A stretch of 64,000 bases of DNA from Novosphingobium sp. GTDB taxonomy: Bacteria; Pseudomonadota; Alphaproteobacteria; Sphingomonadales; Sphingomonadaceae. Under the pieces are notes generated by a model, which was given only the letters and a program-made list of their open reading frames with translations, ran no database searches and was not told the DNA's origin. Made by a program: the position numbers and the translations under genes. The stretch covers positions 1 to 64,000 of the forward strand of contig NZ_JAUYRV010000040.1 of NCBI RefSeq assembly GCF_030696665.1, read 5' to 3'. Shown here piece by piece: positions 36,515 to 44,553 of this stretch (position 1 is its first letter; the number at the start of each line of letters is the position of its first letter).

Positions 36515-36862
36515 TCAGGCGGTCCGCAGGCGATGAACTTGCGCACTGGCCTTATAGAGCTGCGAGTTGCCGGTCAGCGCATCCAGCCGCGACGACACGT
36601 TCGCCGCAATCAGGTTGCGCACCTTGCGGTTGGCCTCGTTCAGACGGCGCGCTGAATCCAGCAATCCACGACATTCCTCGTCCACCAGCGCGGTATCGAC
36701 ATCGGCCAGCGTTCCGCACAGGTCTGCCTTGTTCGATGCGCAGCCCATGATCATGTCGAGATCCAGCCCGGCAAGCGCGTGCCGTTCCTGTTGCAGCACG
36801 GCAAGCATCTGCCGCAGCGTGTCACGGATCTCAACAGGGCGGGCAGCAGCATGTTTGGTCAT
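36515..36862 (-). CDS. flgN: FlgN-like flagellar export chaperone
   Basis: A 115-residue helical protein (RPVEIRDTLRQMLAVLQQER, SARRLNEANRKVRNLIAANV). The size, the helical layout and the overlap of one base with flgM identify it as FlgN, the chaperone of the hook-junction proteins FlgK and FlgL. Sequence similarity in this family is low, so the call rests largely on position. The start codon overlaps the flgM stop (TAATG), which suggests coupled translation. Confidence 0.8.
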   Translation of the reverse strand: MTKHAAARPVEIRDTLRQMLAVLQQERHALAGLDLDMIMGCASNKADLCGTLADVDTALVDEECRGLLDSARRLNEANRKVRNLIAANVSSRLDALTGNSQLYKASAQVHRLRTA

Positions 36863-37158
36863 TACTGGGCAGTCCTCAGCAGCATCTGGGCAGCAATCAT
36901 GGCGTCGGCAATCTTGGTCGGGATCACGGGGTAGTTGCCCGCTTCGATCGCCTGCCGGATGACCTTGACGCGCTCGCCATCGACCGGGGCCGATTGTCCT
37001 GCATCAAGGGCGCTCGACCGCTCGATCTGGGCGGCAGCACCACTGTCCGCAACGGCGGCAGGAGTGCCATCTACCGTTGCGACCGTTTTTGCATTCCGTG
37101 CAGTGTTAACCTGCACCGGCCCAACCGGGCGCATTGCACCGATTTCAATAGGTGACAT
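36862..37158 (-). CDS. flgM: Anti-sigma-28 factor FlgM
   Basis: A 98-residue protein that holds FliA inactive until the hook is complete and is then exported. The C-terminal sigma-binding part reads DGERVKVIRQAIEAGNYPVI-PTKIADAMI, the family signature. The N-terminal half is flexible and Ala-rich. A sigma-28-like element lies upstream at 37189-37214. Confidence 0.9.
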   Translation of the reverse strand: MSPIEIGAMRPVGPVQVNTARNAKTVATVDGTPAAVADSGAAAQIERSSALDAGQSAPVDGERVKVIRQAIEAGNYPVIPTKIADAMIAAQMLLRTAQ

Positions 37159-37188
37159 GGGGTCCGCTCCTAGCGTTTCATGAACAGG

Positions 37189-37214
37189 AGAACGGACGCG
37201 ATGAAGGTCTTTTA
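37189..37214 (-). promoter_or_regulatory. Weak sigma-28-like promoter upstream of flgM
   Basis: On the minus strand TAAAAGAC is followed after 10 bases by TCCGTTCT, about 30 bases before the flgM start. The layout copies the two elements in the flagellin region (TAAA..., N10, GCCG...), but the -10 matches less well. Confidence 0.4.
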
Positions 37215-37223
37215 AGGGATCAT

Positions 37224-37241
37224 GCGGAAAAATTTTGCCGG
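37224..37241 (-). promoter_or_regulatory. CGGCAA-type site upstream of flgM (one arm degenerate)
   Basis: The minus strand reads CCGGCAAAATTTTTCCGC. This matches the 18-base motif CCGGCAA-N6-TGCCGC found upstream of flgB and fliC except in the second arm. It is a candidate activator site. Confidence 0.4.
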
Positions 37242-37269
37242 TTCGTTAAAATGCCCCCGGCAAATCCTT

Positions 37270-37773
37270 TCAGTCTATCGGCACAACCACAAGTCCGGGG
37301 CGCTCAATCCGCGCACGGATCGGCACGGCCTTGGCGCTGGTGCGCACGCGGATCCATCCACCCAAGGGTCCAGCCTCCATCGCCTCGCCGGATTGTGAGA
37401 CGGCAAAGCCTTCACCCGCAACAGAGATTGTCACCGCTTCGCCGCGCGCAACGGCAGGCGGTGCGGCAGCTTCCTGCCGTCCATTGCCGGATGTGGCAAT
37501 GAACAGCCGCCAGCCGCCGGGATCGGGGCAGCGCACCATCACATTGTCCTGACGCATTCCATGCCACGATGCGACCAATGGCGAATAGCACGGCGCAAGT
37601 CGCAACCGCCGGTCCACCGGCATCACGGCACCACCGGGCTGGCCTGCGCCTGTCCCGGTAAAGGCTGCCACGGCAGCGTCGATGGTGGTCAGATCATGGA
37701 AGCCCGGCGGCTGCGCCAGCGCGGGCGTTGCGGCCAGCGCGCAAAGGACAAATGTAGGAGCAGGAATGCGCAT
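37270..37773 (-). CDS. flgA: FlgA, periplasmic chaperone for P-ring assembly
   Basis: A 167-residue protein with a signal peptide (MRIPAPTFVLCALAATPALA). It assists FlgI assembly in the periplasm. The N-terminal half has DRRLRLAPCYSPLVASW and the paired cysteine VRCPDPGGWRLFI, as in FlgA. The C-terminal half is an SAF-like domain (VARGEAVTISVAGEGFAVSQ ... GGWIRVRTSAKAVPIRARIE). The protein is a little shorter than E. coli FlgA (219) and lacks part of the first domain. It follows the MotA/ExbB-like pair with 41 bases between. Confidence 0.88.
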   Translation of the reverse strand: MRIPAPTFVLCALAATPALAQPPGFHDLTTIDAAVAAFTGTGAGQPGGAVMPVDRRLRLAPCYSPLVASWHGMRQDNVMVRCPDPGGWRLFIATSGNGRQEAAAPPAVARGEAVTISVAGEGFAVSQSGEAMEAGPLGGWIRVRTSAKAVPIRARIERPGLVVVPID

Positions 37774-37814
37774 CTGGGTTCATCCGGATCGTTGTGTTGC
37801 CCTGAACACAGCAA

Positions 37815-38258
37815 TCATCGTGCCAAGGACGCTGGTCCCTGCGCCGCAAGCTCGCTGGCGTAGTAAAGCGAAACGCTCGCCCCCGCCCGCTCGCCCGGTT
37901 CGACAAGGATGCGCGCCTGCCCTGCGCGGGCACCGCCAGCCTCGGCCATCTGCAACGCTTGCGCCACGGCGGCATCGCGCCCTCCGTTGGCATAACGGAC
38001 CACGACGCGCACTTCGAGCCGGGGGTCGCTGCCGACTTGGCCAAGCCAATTGGCCAAGGGCGGTGCACCTGCCCCCGCACTCCACACGGCCACCGGCTCG
38101 CTTTCCAGCGCAGCGGCAATGGGAGGCAACGGCGGTGGGGGCGGTGCCGGCTTGTCGGCCTTGCCTGCCATTGCCAGTGCGGAGGCCGTCGCCAGAAACA
38201 GGATCAGCGAAAGATCGGCCAGCGCATATTGCCAGCCGGTCCCGGCCCGGATCATCAT
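37815..38258 (-). CDS. Single-span partner of a MotA/ExbB-like protein, no OmpA domain
   Basis: I do not recognise a named family. The 147-residue protein has one N-terminal membrane segment, WQYALADLSLILFLATASAL, with an aspartate (D15) where MotB, TolR and ExbD have their proton-binding Asp. A proline-rich linker follows, then a small periplasmic domain (VVVRYANGGRDAAVAQALQM ... ARILVEPGERAGASVSLYYA). It has no peptidoglycan-binding OmpA domain of the MotB type, though RILVEPGE could be a remnant. Its start overlaps the stop of the MotA-like gene by four bases. Confidence 0.75.
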   Translation of the reverse strand: MMIRAGTGWQYALADLSLILFLATASALAMAGKADKPAPPPPPLPPIAAALESEPVAVWSAGAGAPPLANWLGQVGSDPRLEVRVVVRYANGGRDAAVAQALQMAEAGGARAGQARILVEPGERAGASVSLYYASELAAQGPASLAR

Positions 38259-38947
38259 GCGGGCTGCCTTTCGCGCACGGCCTCGACATGGCGTAATCCG
38301 CGCCCCGCGCCGTTCTGCACGGCTTGCGGCATCGCGGGTTCCAACTGGCGCGTCAGCCAGTCGATCACATCCTGCCGCGCCTGTTCTTCGGCCTGCGCCT
38401 GCCGCTCGACCATGCGCGCCAGCGGGGCCAGCACAAGATTGGCCAGCAACAACCCGTAAAGCGTAGTCACCACCGCCATCGAAATCGCCCCATTGAGCGC
38501 GGCAGGATCAAGCCCATCGCTCGGCAGGCTGCTGAGCGAAACCAGCGTACCCACCATCCCGAACACCGGTCCCAGTTCCGCCGCCTGCGCCAGCGTGCGC
38601 ACGGCAGTGTTCGATTGGGCCAAGCGGCTGCGGCGATGCGCATGGTGCCGCTCGACCACTGGATCGAGTGAGCGGGTGCGGATCATCGCATCGTTCGCCT
38701 CGTCAAATTCACGGTCGCCAATGGCGCGGGGATTGACGCGCAGCACACCGTCACGACGGATAGCCGTAACCTGCCCGGCCAGATCCGCCTTGGCTCGCTC
38801 TGCCGAAAAGCGCCGGGCAAACAGGCCCAGCAGCGCCCGCGCCGTCAGTGCCAGCTCCTGCGGGCCAGACCGCAAGACGGTGGCCAGCCCCGTTCCGCCC
38901 AGCACAATGGTGGCGGACAGGCCGTCGATCAATGCGTGAAATGCCAT
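38255..38947 (-). CDS. MotA/TolQ/ExbB-family proton channel protein (second stator-like)
   Basis: A 230-residue membrane protein with an N-terminal hydrophobic stretch (ALIDGLSATIVLGGTGLATV), a cytoplasmic loop (about residues 40-120) and the channel domain LAQAAELGPVFGMVGTLVSL followed by AISMAVVTTLYGLLLANLVL. The GxxGTLxxL and TTLYG motifs are typical of MotA/ExbB proteins. It differs from the MotA at 47187-48050. With its partner it may form an extra energised complex of the flagellar apparatus. It is the first gene of the flgA-ward operon and diverges from flgB. Confidence 0.8.
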   Translation of the reverse strand: MAFHALIDGLSATIVLGGTGLATVLRSGPQELALTARALLGLFARRFSAERAKADLAGQVTAIRRDGVLRVNPRAIGDREFDEANDAMIRTRSLDPVVERHHAHRRSRLAQSNTAVRTLAQAAELGPVFGMVGTLVSLSSLPSDGLDPAALNGAISMAVVTTLYGLLLANLVLAPLARMVERQAQAEEQARQDVIDWLTRQLEPAMPQAVQNGAGRGLRHVEAVRERQPA

Positions 38948-39026
38948 GCGCAGCGAAGCTCCTCAAACCCACAGGACGGCAGCGCGCGGCAAAAATTCAC
39001 CCCTTCGCCTGCAATTTGCCGCCCTC

Positions 39027-39042
39027 CGGCAAGCCTTTGCCG
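39027..39042 (+). promoter_or_regulatory. Perfect palindrome CGGCAA-N4-TTGCCG, candidate activator site upstream of flgB
   Basis: CGGCAA-GCCT-TTGCCG is a perfect 6-bp palindrome centred about 60 bases upstream of the sigma-54 promoter of flgB, enhancer distance. A half-site (TTTGCCG) lies just upstream at 39015-39021. Related sites occur near fliC and inside fliK. Confidence 0.7.
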
Positions 39043-39085
39043 CTTCCCCGTCCAGCCTCCGCCCAAAGCCCCGCATTCCGGCATT

Positions 39086-39101
39086 TGGCACGAGCCTTGC
39101 T
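39086..39101 (+). promoter_or_regulatory. Sigma-54 (RpoN) promoter of the flgB operon
   Basis: TGGCACG-AGCC-TTGCT at 39086-39101 is a full match to the sigma-54 consensus TGGCACG-N4-TTGCW. The start of transcription should lie near 39113, about 30 bases before flgB. Confidence 0.9.
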
Positions 39102-39143
39102 GAAACACCGGCAGCAATCCGTCAGCCAATGAAGGCACCACGT

Positions 39144-39491
39144 ATGAGCGAGACCCTGTTCGGCATCCACGGCACTGCGCTGGAACTGCGTTCGCAGCGC
39201 ATGGGCCTGCTCACGTCCAACATCGCGAACGCCGCTACGCCCGGATACAAGGCCAAGGACATAGACTTCGCTGCCGCGCTCAAGGCCCGCACTTCGGGTG
39301 CGAGTGTTGACAAGGCGATGGAGGGCGCAACCCGCTACCGCGTGCCGGTGATGCCCAGCCTCGATGGCAATACGGTTGAGATGGCGACCGAGCAGACCGC
39401 CTTTGCCGAAAACGCCGTCGGCTATTCCGCCACGCTCAGCTTCCTCAAGGGCCGGGTCGAAACGATCACCCGCGCCATCACGGGAGAATAA
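39144..39491 (+). CDS. flgB: Flagellar basal-body rod protein FlgB
   Basis: A 115-residue proximal rod protein with the rod signature LRSQRMGLLTSNIANAATPG followed by YKAKDIDF. The C-terminal helix FLKGRVETITRAITGE ends the protein. I prefer the ATG at 39144, with GAAGG before it, over the in-frame ATG at 39129. It is the first gene of a long plus-strand operon that runs to motB without an evident internal terminator. Confidence 0.95.
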   Translation: MSETLFGIHGTALELRSQRMGLLTSNIANAATPGYKAKDIDFAAALKARTSGASVDKAMEGATRYRVPVMPSLDGNTVEMATEQTAFAENAVGYSATLSFLKGRVETITRAITGE

Positions 39492-39494
39492 GCC

Positions 39495-39905
39495 ATGCCC
39501 GCCAACAGCCCCCTCACCCTGTTCCAGGTCACCGGTCGCGCCATGTCGGCCCAGCTGGTGCGGATGAACGCCGCAGCCTCGAACCTTGCCAACGCAGGTA
39601 CGGTCACCAGCACCGAAGCCGAAGCGTACCGCCCCTTGCGCGCGGTCTTTTCCGAACAGCTCGATCAGGCCAACGGCCTGTCCACCGTGCGCGTCAACGG
39701 CGTGATCCGATCAGACGCCACGCCGATCCGCCAGCACGATCCCGGCCACCCGCTGGCCGACGAGAACGGCGATGTCTGGACCGCCCCGGTCGATGAAAAC
39801 GCCGAGATGGTCGAGATGCTCGAAAGCAGCCGCCAGTACCAGAACGTGGTCGAGGCCATGCAGACCGCCAAGCAGCTGATGCTTGAAACGATGAGGATGA
39901 AATAA
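39495..39905 (+). CDS. flgC: Flagellar basal-body rod protein FlgC
   Basis: A 136-residue rod protein. MSAQLVRMNAAASNLANAGT is the N-terminal rod motif. NAEMVEMLESSRQYQNVVEA is the C-terminal one. The last base of the stop overlaps the flgD start. Confidence 0.95.
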   Translation: MPANSPLTLFQVTGRAMSAQLVRMNAAASNLANAGTVTSTEAEAYRPLRAVFSEQLDQANGLSTVRVNGVIRSDATPIRQHDPGHPLADENGDVWTAPVDENAEMVEMLESSRQYQNVVEAMQTAKQLMLETMRMK

Positions 39906-40249
39906 TGTCGATCGCTTCTGTCACCTCCACCACTGGCGTCAACGGCGCCACCACATCCTCCAAGGCCGGCCAAGGCTGGGGCGGGATGGGGGCCGAGGAT
40001 TTCGTCAAACTGCTCACCACGCAGCTGCAGAATCAGGATCCGACCGACCCGGTCGACAACTCCCAGATGCTCGCGCAGCTGGCGCAGTTCTCCTCGCTGT
40101 CGAACCTCAACGACATCAAGGATTCGGTCAGCGGCAATGCCGAGCAGTCCGAAACGCTTTCGACCATCGCGACCAAGCTCGACACGCTCAACAGCACCGT
40201 CGCGCAGCTGCTCGCGCAGCAGTCTTCTTCCACCACAACCACCGCCTGA
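39905..40249 (+). CDS. flgD: Hook-capping protein FlgD, short form
   Basis: Only 114 residues, against 200-250 in most bacteria. The conserved N-terminal part is complete: AEDFVKLLTTQLQNQDPTDPV then QMLAQLAQFSSLSNLNDIKD. The C-terminal Tudor and Fn3-like domains are absent; the protein ends in a Ser/Thr-rich tail (AQQSSSTTTTA). The stop is followed at once by a ribosome site for flgE, so nothing appears to have been lost by frameshift. It may still cap the hook in a minimal form. Confidence 0.9.
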   Translation: MSIASVTSTTGVNGATTSSKAGQGWGGMGAEDFVKLLTTQLQNQDPTDPVDNSQMLAQLAQFSSLSNLNDIKDSVSGNAEQSETLSTIATKLDTLNSTVAQLLAQQSSSTTTTA

Positions 40250-40270
40250 TCATCCCAGCAGGAGACCCCA

Positions 40271-41098
40271 ATGTCCTTCTACACCTCCCTGAACGGCCTC
40301 AAGAACGCCCAGACCGACCTTGGCGTGATCAGCCACAACATCGCCAATGCCGAAACCAACGGCTTCAAGAAGAGCCGCACCGATTTTGCCGACATCGTGG
40401 TCGGCAGCGCCTTCTCCAATCCCAAGCTGACCGTCGGCATCGGCGCAGCGGTCGAAAGCGTCTCGCAGAATTTCGCGCTTGGCCCTGTGGAGCAGACCGG
40501 TTCCGCACTGGATCTGGCCATCAACGGCGATGGCTTTTTCACCACCAAGAATGTCATCACGCAAGAAACGCTCTACACCCGCAACGGCAGCATGACAGTG
40601 GATGGTTCGGGCTTCGTCAGCGATGGATCAAACAACCGCTTGCAGGTGTTCCCGACCGACGCCGCCGGTGCAATCACCTCCACCACCCCCACCGACGCGC
40701 TGATCCCGGCCACCAATGGCGTTGATGGTGCAGGCAATCCGATCGAGTTCGCCGGGATCAGTGTCGGCGATGATGGCGCGGTAACCGCTTCTTATGCCGA
40801 TGGCTCGAACCTCGTCATCGGCAAGATTGCGCTGGCCAGCTTCATCGCACCGCAGGGTTTGAAGCAGATCGGCTCGTCCAACTGGGTCGCCACAGGCATC
40901 TCAGGCGCTGCAAATTACGGCCAGCCCAGCACCGGCCAGTATGGATCGCTGCTGTCGGGCGCGCTTGAACGTTCGAACGTGGACATTGCCGAGGAACTTG
41001 TCGGCCTGATCACCGCCCAGCGCAATTTCCAGGCGAACGCCAAGGCCATCGATACCGCCACCCAGATTTCGCAAACCGTGATCCAGCTGCGCAGCTGA
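40271..41098 (+). CDS. flgE: Flagellar hook protein FlgE, short form
   Basis: A 275-residue hook subunit; most are 400 or more. The N-terminus (SFYTSLNGLKNAQTDLGVIS-HNIANAETNGFKKSRTDF) and the C-terminus (LLSGALERSNVDIAEELVGL-ITAQRNFQANAKAI) fit FlgE. Because the middle is short, the surface D2 domain is small, close to FlgG size. I call it FlgE from its place after flgD and from NGFKKSRTDFAD. AGGAG is eight bases before the ATG. Confidence 0.93.
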   Translation: MSFYTSLNGLKNAQTDLGVISHNIANAETNGFKKSRTDFADIVVGSAFSNPKLTVGIGAAVESVSQNFALGPVEQTGSALDLAINGDGFFTTKNVITQETLYTRNGSMTVDGSGFVSDGSNNRLQVFPTDAAGAITSTTPTDALIPATNGVDGAGNPIEFAGISVGDDGAVTASYADGSNLVIGKIALASFIAPQGLKQIGSSNWVATGISGAANYGQPSTGQYGSLLSGALERSNVDIAEELVGLITAQRNFQANAKAIDTATQISQTVIQLRS

Positions 41099-41124
41099 TC
41101 CTTGACGTGACCGGAGCCTGACGC

Positions 41125-41871
41125 ATGGACCGCCTGATCTACACCGCCTATTCCGGCATGGTCGGATCGACCGTGCGTCAGCGCGTGATCGCCAGCAACA
41201 TGGCCAACGCGCAAACCATCGGCTTTCGCGCCGAACTGCTCAACGCCACCCCCATGACGCTCAAAGGCCCCAGCCTCGAAGCGCGTTCGATGACCGAGGG
41301 CGAAGTGCGCGGCGCTTCGATGAAGCAGGGCACGCTGATCTCCACCGGCAAGCCGCTCGACGTGGCGCTGACGGGAGACACCATGCTCAGCGTGCAGGCC
41401 GAAGACGGCACCGAAGTCTACACCCGGCGCGGCGACCTGACGGTCAGCGCGGGCGGCGTGCTGGAAAACGGCGATGGTCGTCCGGTGATTGGGGAGAACG
41501 GCCCGATCACCGTGCCGCTCGGCTCGAAGGTCACGCTTTCGCCGGATGGCGGGGTCAGCGTCGCCAATCCCGAAACGCCCGAAGCTCCGCCCCAGCAGGT
41601 CGGCCGCATCAAGATTGCCTCCACCGTCGGCACGAAGATCGACAAGGGCCTCGACGGCCTGTTCCGCGTGGCCGGGCAGGAAGGCGGCGTCCTCCCGCAG
41701 GACGAGGAAGCCAAGCTCATGGTCGGCAGCCTCGAACAGTCCAACGTCGATCCCACCCGCATCCTTGTCGAAATGGTCGAGGCGCAGCGCCTGTTCGACA
41801 TGCGCACCAAAGTCGTCAGCCAGGCGCGAGAGATCGATGAATCCAGCGCCTCGCTGATGCGCATTACCTGA
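41125..41871 (+). CDS. flgF: Flagellar basal-body rod protein FlgF
   Basis: A 248-residue rod protein. It begins MDRLIYTAYSGMVGSTVRQR, typical of FlgF, and ends with SLEQSNVDPTRILVEMVEAQ RLFDMRTKVV. The central domain includes VSLEARSMTEGEVRG-like strands. It follows flgE by 26 bases. Confidence 0.95.
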   Translation: MDRLIYTAYSGMVGSTVRQRVIASNMANAQTIGFRAELLNATPMTLKGPSLEARSMTEGEVRGASMKQGTLISTGKPLDVALTGDTMLSVQAEDGTEVYTRRGDLTVSAGGVLENGDGRPVIGENGPITVPLGSKVTLSPDGGVSVANPETPEAPPQQVGRIKIASTVGTKIDKGLDGLFRVAGQEGGVLPQDEEAKLMVGSLEQSNVDPTRILVEMVEAQRLFDMRTKVVSQAREIDESSASLMRIT

Positions 41872-41893
41872 TATCCGAAAGGTTTGAACCCCG

Positions 41894-42682
41894 ATGCCCA
41901 GTTCCGCTCTCCACGTCGCCCGCACCGGTCTCGAAGCGCAGGACACGCGCATGCGCGTGATCGCCAACAACCTTGCCAACGTCGGCACCACCGGCTTCAA
42001 GCGCGATCGCGCCAACTTTGCCACGCTCGCCTATCAGGACGCGCGCGTGGCCGGGCAGCAATCCTCGAACGAAACCGCCTTTGCCACCGGGCTGAACCTC
42101 GGCACCGGCGTGGCCGTGCAGGCCACCACCCGCATCGACAGTCAGGGCACACTGCAGGTCACCAGCAATGCGCTCGACCTCGCCCTTGATGGCGATGGCT
42201 ATTTTCAGGTGACCATGCCCGGCGGACAGCTCGGCTATACCCGCGCGGGCAATTTCTCGCGCTCTGCCGAAGGCGTGCTGGTGACGGCACAGGGCTATCC
42301 GCTCAACCCCGCCATCACCATTCCAGAAGGTGCCAGCGCCATCACCATTTCGCAGGACGGCACCGTCTCTGCCACGATCGACGGACAGGCCGAACCTGCG
42401 GGCCTTGGCCAGATCACCATTGCCAGCTTCGCCAATCCCGGCGGCCTGCGCTCGATGGGTGACAACTTCCTGCAGGAAACCGCCGCATCCGGCGCAGCGC
42501 AGGTCGGCGTGGCCGGAGAGCTTGGCCGCGGCAACATCCGTCAGGGTTACCTCGAAGGCTCCAACGTCAACGTCGTCGAGGAACTGGTCGACATGATCGA
42601 GACCCAGCGCGCCTACGAGATCAATTCCAAGATGATCTCGGCTGTCGACGAAATGCTCCAGAACGCCAACCAGACCCTTTGA
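41894..42682 (+). CDS. flgG: Flagellar distal rod protein FlgG
   Basis: A 262-residue protein, the normal size. Residues ALHVARTGLEAQDTRMRVIA-NNLANVGTTGFKRDRANF give the N-terminal motif. LEGSNVNVVEELVDMIETQR-AYEINSKMI gives the C-terminal one. It is the distal rod on which the hook is built. The gene ends just before flgH. Confidence 0.97.
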   Translation: MPSSALHVARTGLEAQDTRMRVIANNLANVGTTGFKRDRANFATLAYQDARVAGQQSSNETAFATGLNLGTGVAVQATTRIDSQGTLQVTSNALDLALDGDGYFQVTMPGGQLGYTRAGNFSRSAEGVLVTAQGYPLNPAITIPEGASAITISQDGTVSATIDGQAEPAGLGQITIASFANPGGLRSMGDNFLQETAASGAAQVGVAGELGRGNIRQGYLEGSNVNVVEELVDMIETQRAYEINSKMISAVDEMLQNANQTL

Positions 42683-42687
42683 TCCAG

Positions 42688-43440
42688 ATGGAAACCCCGA
42701 TGGAAACCCCGTTTGACCGCCACTTCACGCTTAACCGCAAGGACGCACCCCGCCGCCGCGCAGGGCCGCCGCGCGGGCTTGTGGTCGGCGCGATTGTCGC
42801 CGCAGCGCTGGCATGGTTCGTCGATCCCGCCTCTGCCGCCAAGCCCAAGAAGGGCTTCGAACCCGTCCTTGCCCCACCGGTCGCGGTTCAGCCCGCGCCA
42901 CCCACCGCCGGGTCGATCTTCAACGCCAGCACCGGCTACATCGGCTTTGTCGAAGGCCGCCGCGCTCATGCTCTGGGCGATACCTTGCGCGTGATGCTGG
43001 TCGAATCCATGACCACCGCCAAGACCGCCGGAGCCAAAACGCAGAAGCAGGGCCAGTTCTCGGTCACCCCACCCACGGCCGGGCCGCTGTCATTCCTCAA
43101 CCCCAACGCCCTTAATGCTTCGGGCGGATCGTCGTTCAATGGACAGGGCAACGCCTCGCAAACCAGTTCGCTGGCCGGCGAGGTCGTGGTGACCATCGCC
43201 GAAGTGCGGGCCAACGGTACGGCATTTGTCCGGGGGGAAAAGCGTATGCTGCTGAGCCAGGGTCAGGAATGGGTGCAGTTTTCCGGCATCGTGCGCCTTG
43301 GCGACATCGATCAGGAAAACCGCGTGCTTTCCACCCAGATCGCGGATGCGCGCATCGAATACGCCGGAAACGGGTCGGTCGGCCGCGCCAGCCGCGAAGG
43401 TTGGTTGAGCAAGTTCTTCAACGCAATTTCGCCCTTTTAA
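42688..43440 (+). CDS. flgH: Flagellar L-ring protein FlgH, without lipobox
   Basis: About 250 residues. The L-ring core is present: GRRAHALGDTLRVMLVESMT, SSLAGEVVVTIAEVRANGTA, LLSQGQEWVQFSGIVRLGDI and ADARIEYAGNGSVGRASREG. The N-terminus has a signal-like stretch (GLVVGAIVAAALAWFVDPAS) but no cysteine, so the usual lipidation is lost. The start is repeated: a 12-base duplication gives METPMETP, with ATGs at 42688 and 42700. An earlier in-frame TTG at 42679 overlaps flgG. Confidence 0.93.
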   Translation: METPMETPFDRHFTLNRKDAPRRRAGPPRGLVVGAIVAAALAWFVDPASAAKPKKGFEPVLAPPVAVQPAPPTAGSIFNASTGYIGFVEGRRAHALGDTLRVMLVESMTTAKTAGAKTQKQGQFSVTPPTAGPLSFLNPNALNASGGSSFNGQGNASQTSSLAGEVVVTIAEVRANGTAFVRGEKRMLLSQGQEWVQFSGIVRLGDIDQENRVLSTQIADARIEYAGNGSVGRASREGWLSKFFNAISPF

Positions 43441-43455
43441 AGAGTGCTGACGATC

Positions 43456-44553
43456 ATGGTCCGGTTCCTAGTCCCCCTGCTGCTCAGCCTCGCGGCCCTC
43501 GTGCCTTCCCCGGCATTGGCAGAGCGCGTGCGCGATCTCGGCGAGTTTCAGGGCGTGCGCGCCAACCAGCTCACGGGCTACGGCATCGTTGTCGGCCTTG
43601 CGGGCACGGGTGACGACAACCTTGAATACCTGACTCAGGCGATGCGCGGCACCGCAGGCCGCCTTGGCGTGCAACTGCCCGCAGGCATCTCACCCGGGCT
43701 GAAGAACGCCGCCGCCGTGCTCGTCACCGCCGAACTCCCCGCCTTTGCCAAGCCCGGCCAACGTATCGACATTACCGTCTCGACCATCGGCAAGGCCAAG
43801 TCCTTGCGCGGTGGCGCGCTGGTCATGATGCCGCTCTATGGCGCGGACGGACAGATCTATGCGATGGCACAAGGCAACCTCGCCGTCGGTGGCCTTGGCA
43901 TCACCGCGCGAGATGGGTCGCAGCTGACCGTCAATGTCCCCACCGTCGGCCGCATTGCCGAAGGGGCGAGCGTCGAACGCGCGGTTGCCACCGGGTTTGA
44001 CAGCGGCGAAGTGCTGCGCTGGAACCTGTTCGAAGCAGACTTTCTCACCGCCCAACGCGTGCGCGATGCGATCAATGGCCAGTTCCCGCAGTCCGCCACC
44101 ATCGAGGACGGCGTCACGCTCGCGCTGCGCCTGCCCGCAGGAGCCGATGCCCGCGCAACAACGATGGCCGCGATCGAAATGCTCGACATCACGCCTGCTG
44201 AGACCCCGGCCCGCGTGATCATCAACAGCCGCACCGGCACGGTCGTGATCAACAGCGCGGTGCGCCTCTCGCCCGCCGCGATCAGCCACGGCCGCCTTGT
44301 CGTGAAGATCGATGAAAAGCCGCAAGTCTCGCAGCCAAACGCCTTCAGCCGGGGCCAGACCGCAATCACGCCCAGCAGCGACATCAACGTCGAGGAAAAG
44401 GAAGCCAAGGTCGCCATGTTCAAACCCGGCGCTTCGCTGTCCTCGCTGGTCGATGCGCTGAACAAGCTCGGTACCAGCCCGTCAGACCTCGTGGCCATCC
44501 TCGAAGCACTGAAGCAGGCGGGCGCGCTCAAGGCCGAGATGGTGGTGATATGA
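43456..44553 (+). CDS. flgI: Flagellar P-ring protein FlgI
   Basis: A 365-residue protein with a signal peptide (MVRFLVPLLLSLAALVPSPA, cleavage at ALA). The mature start ERVRDLGEFQGVRANQLTGY-GIVVGLAGTGD is the family signature. The body includes TQAMRGTAGRLGV and the C-terminal LGTSPSDLVAILEALKQAGA. It forms the periplasmic P-ring with the help of FlgA. An in-frame GTG four codons upstream is possible. The stop overlaps the flgJ start by four bases. Confidence 0.97.
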   Translation: MVRFLVPLLLSLAALVPSPALAERVRDLGEFQGVRANQLTGYGIVVGLAGTGDDNLEYLTQAMRGTAGRLGVQLPAGISPGLKNAAAVLVTAELPAFAKPGQRIDITVSTIGKAKSLRGGALVMMPLYGADGQIYAMAQGNLAVGGLGITARDGSQLTVNVPTVGRIAEGASVERAVATGFDSGEVLRWNLFEADFLTAQRVRDAINGQFPQSATIEDGVTLALRLPAGADARATTMAAIEMLDITPAETPARVIINSRTGTVVINSAVRLSPAAISHGRLVVKIDEKPQVSQPNAFSRGQTAITPSSDINVEEKEAKVAMFKPGASLSSLVDALNKLGTSPSDLVAILEALKQAGALKAEMVVI

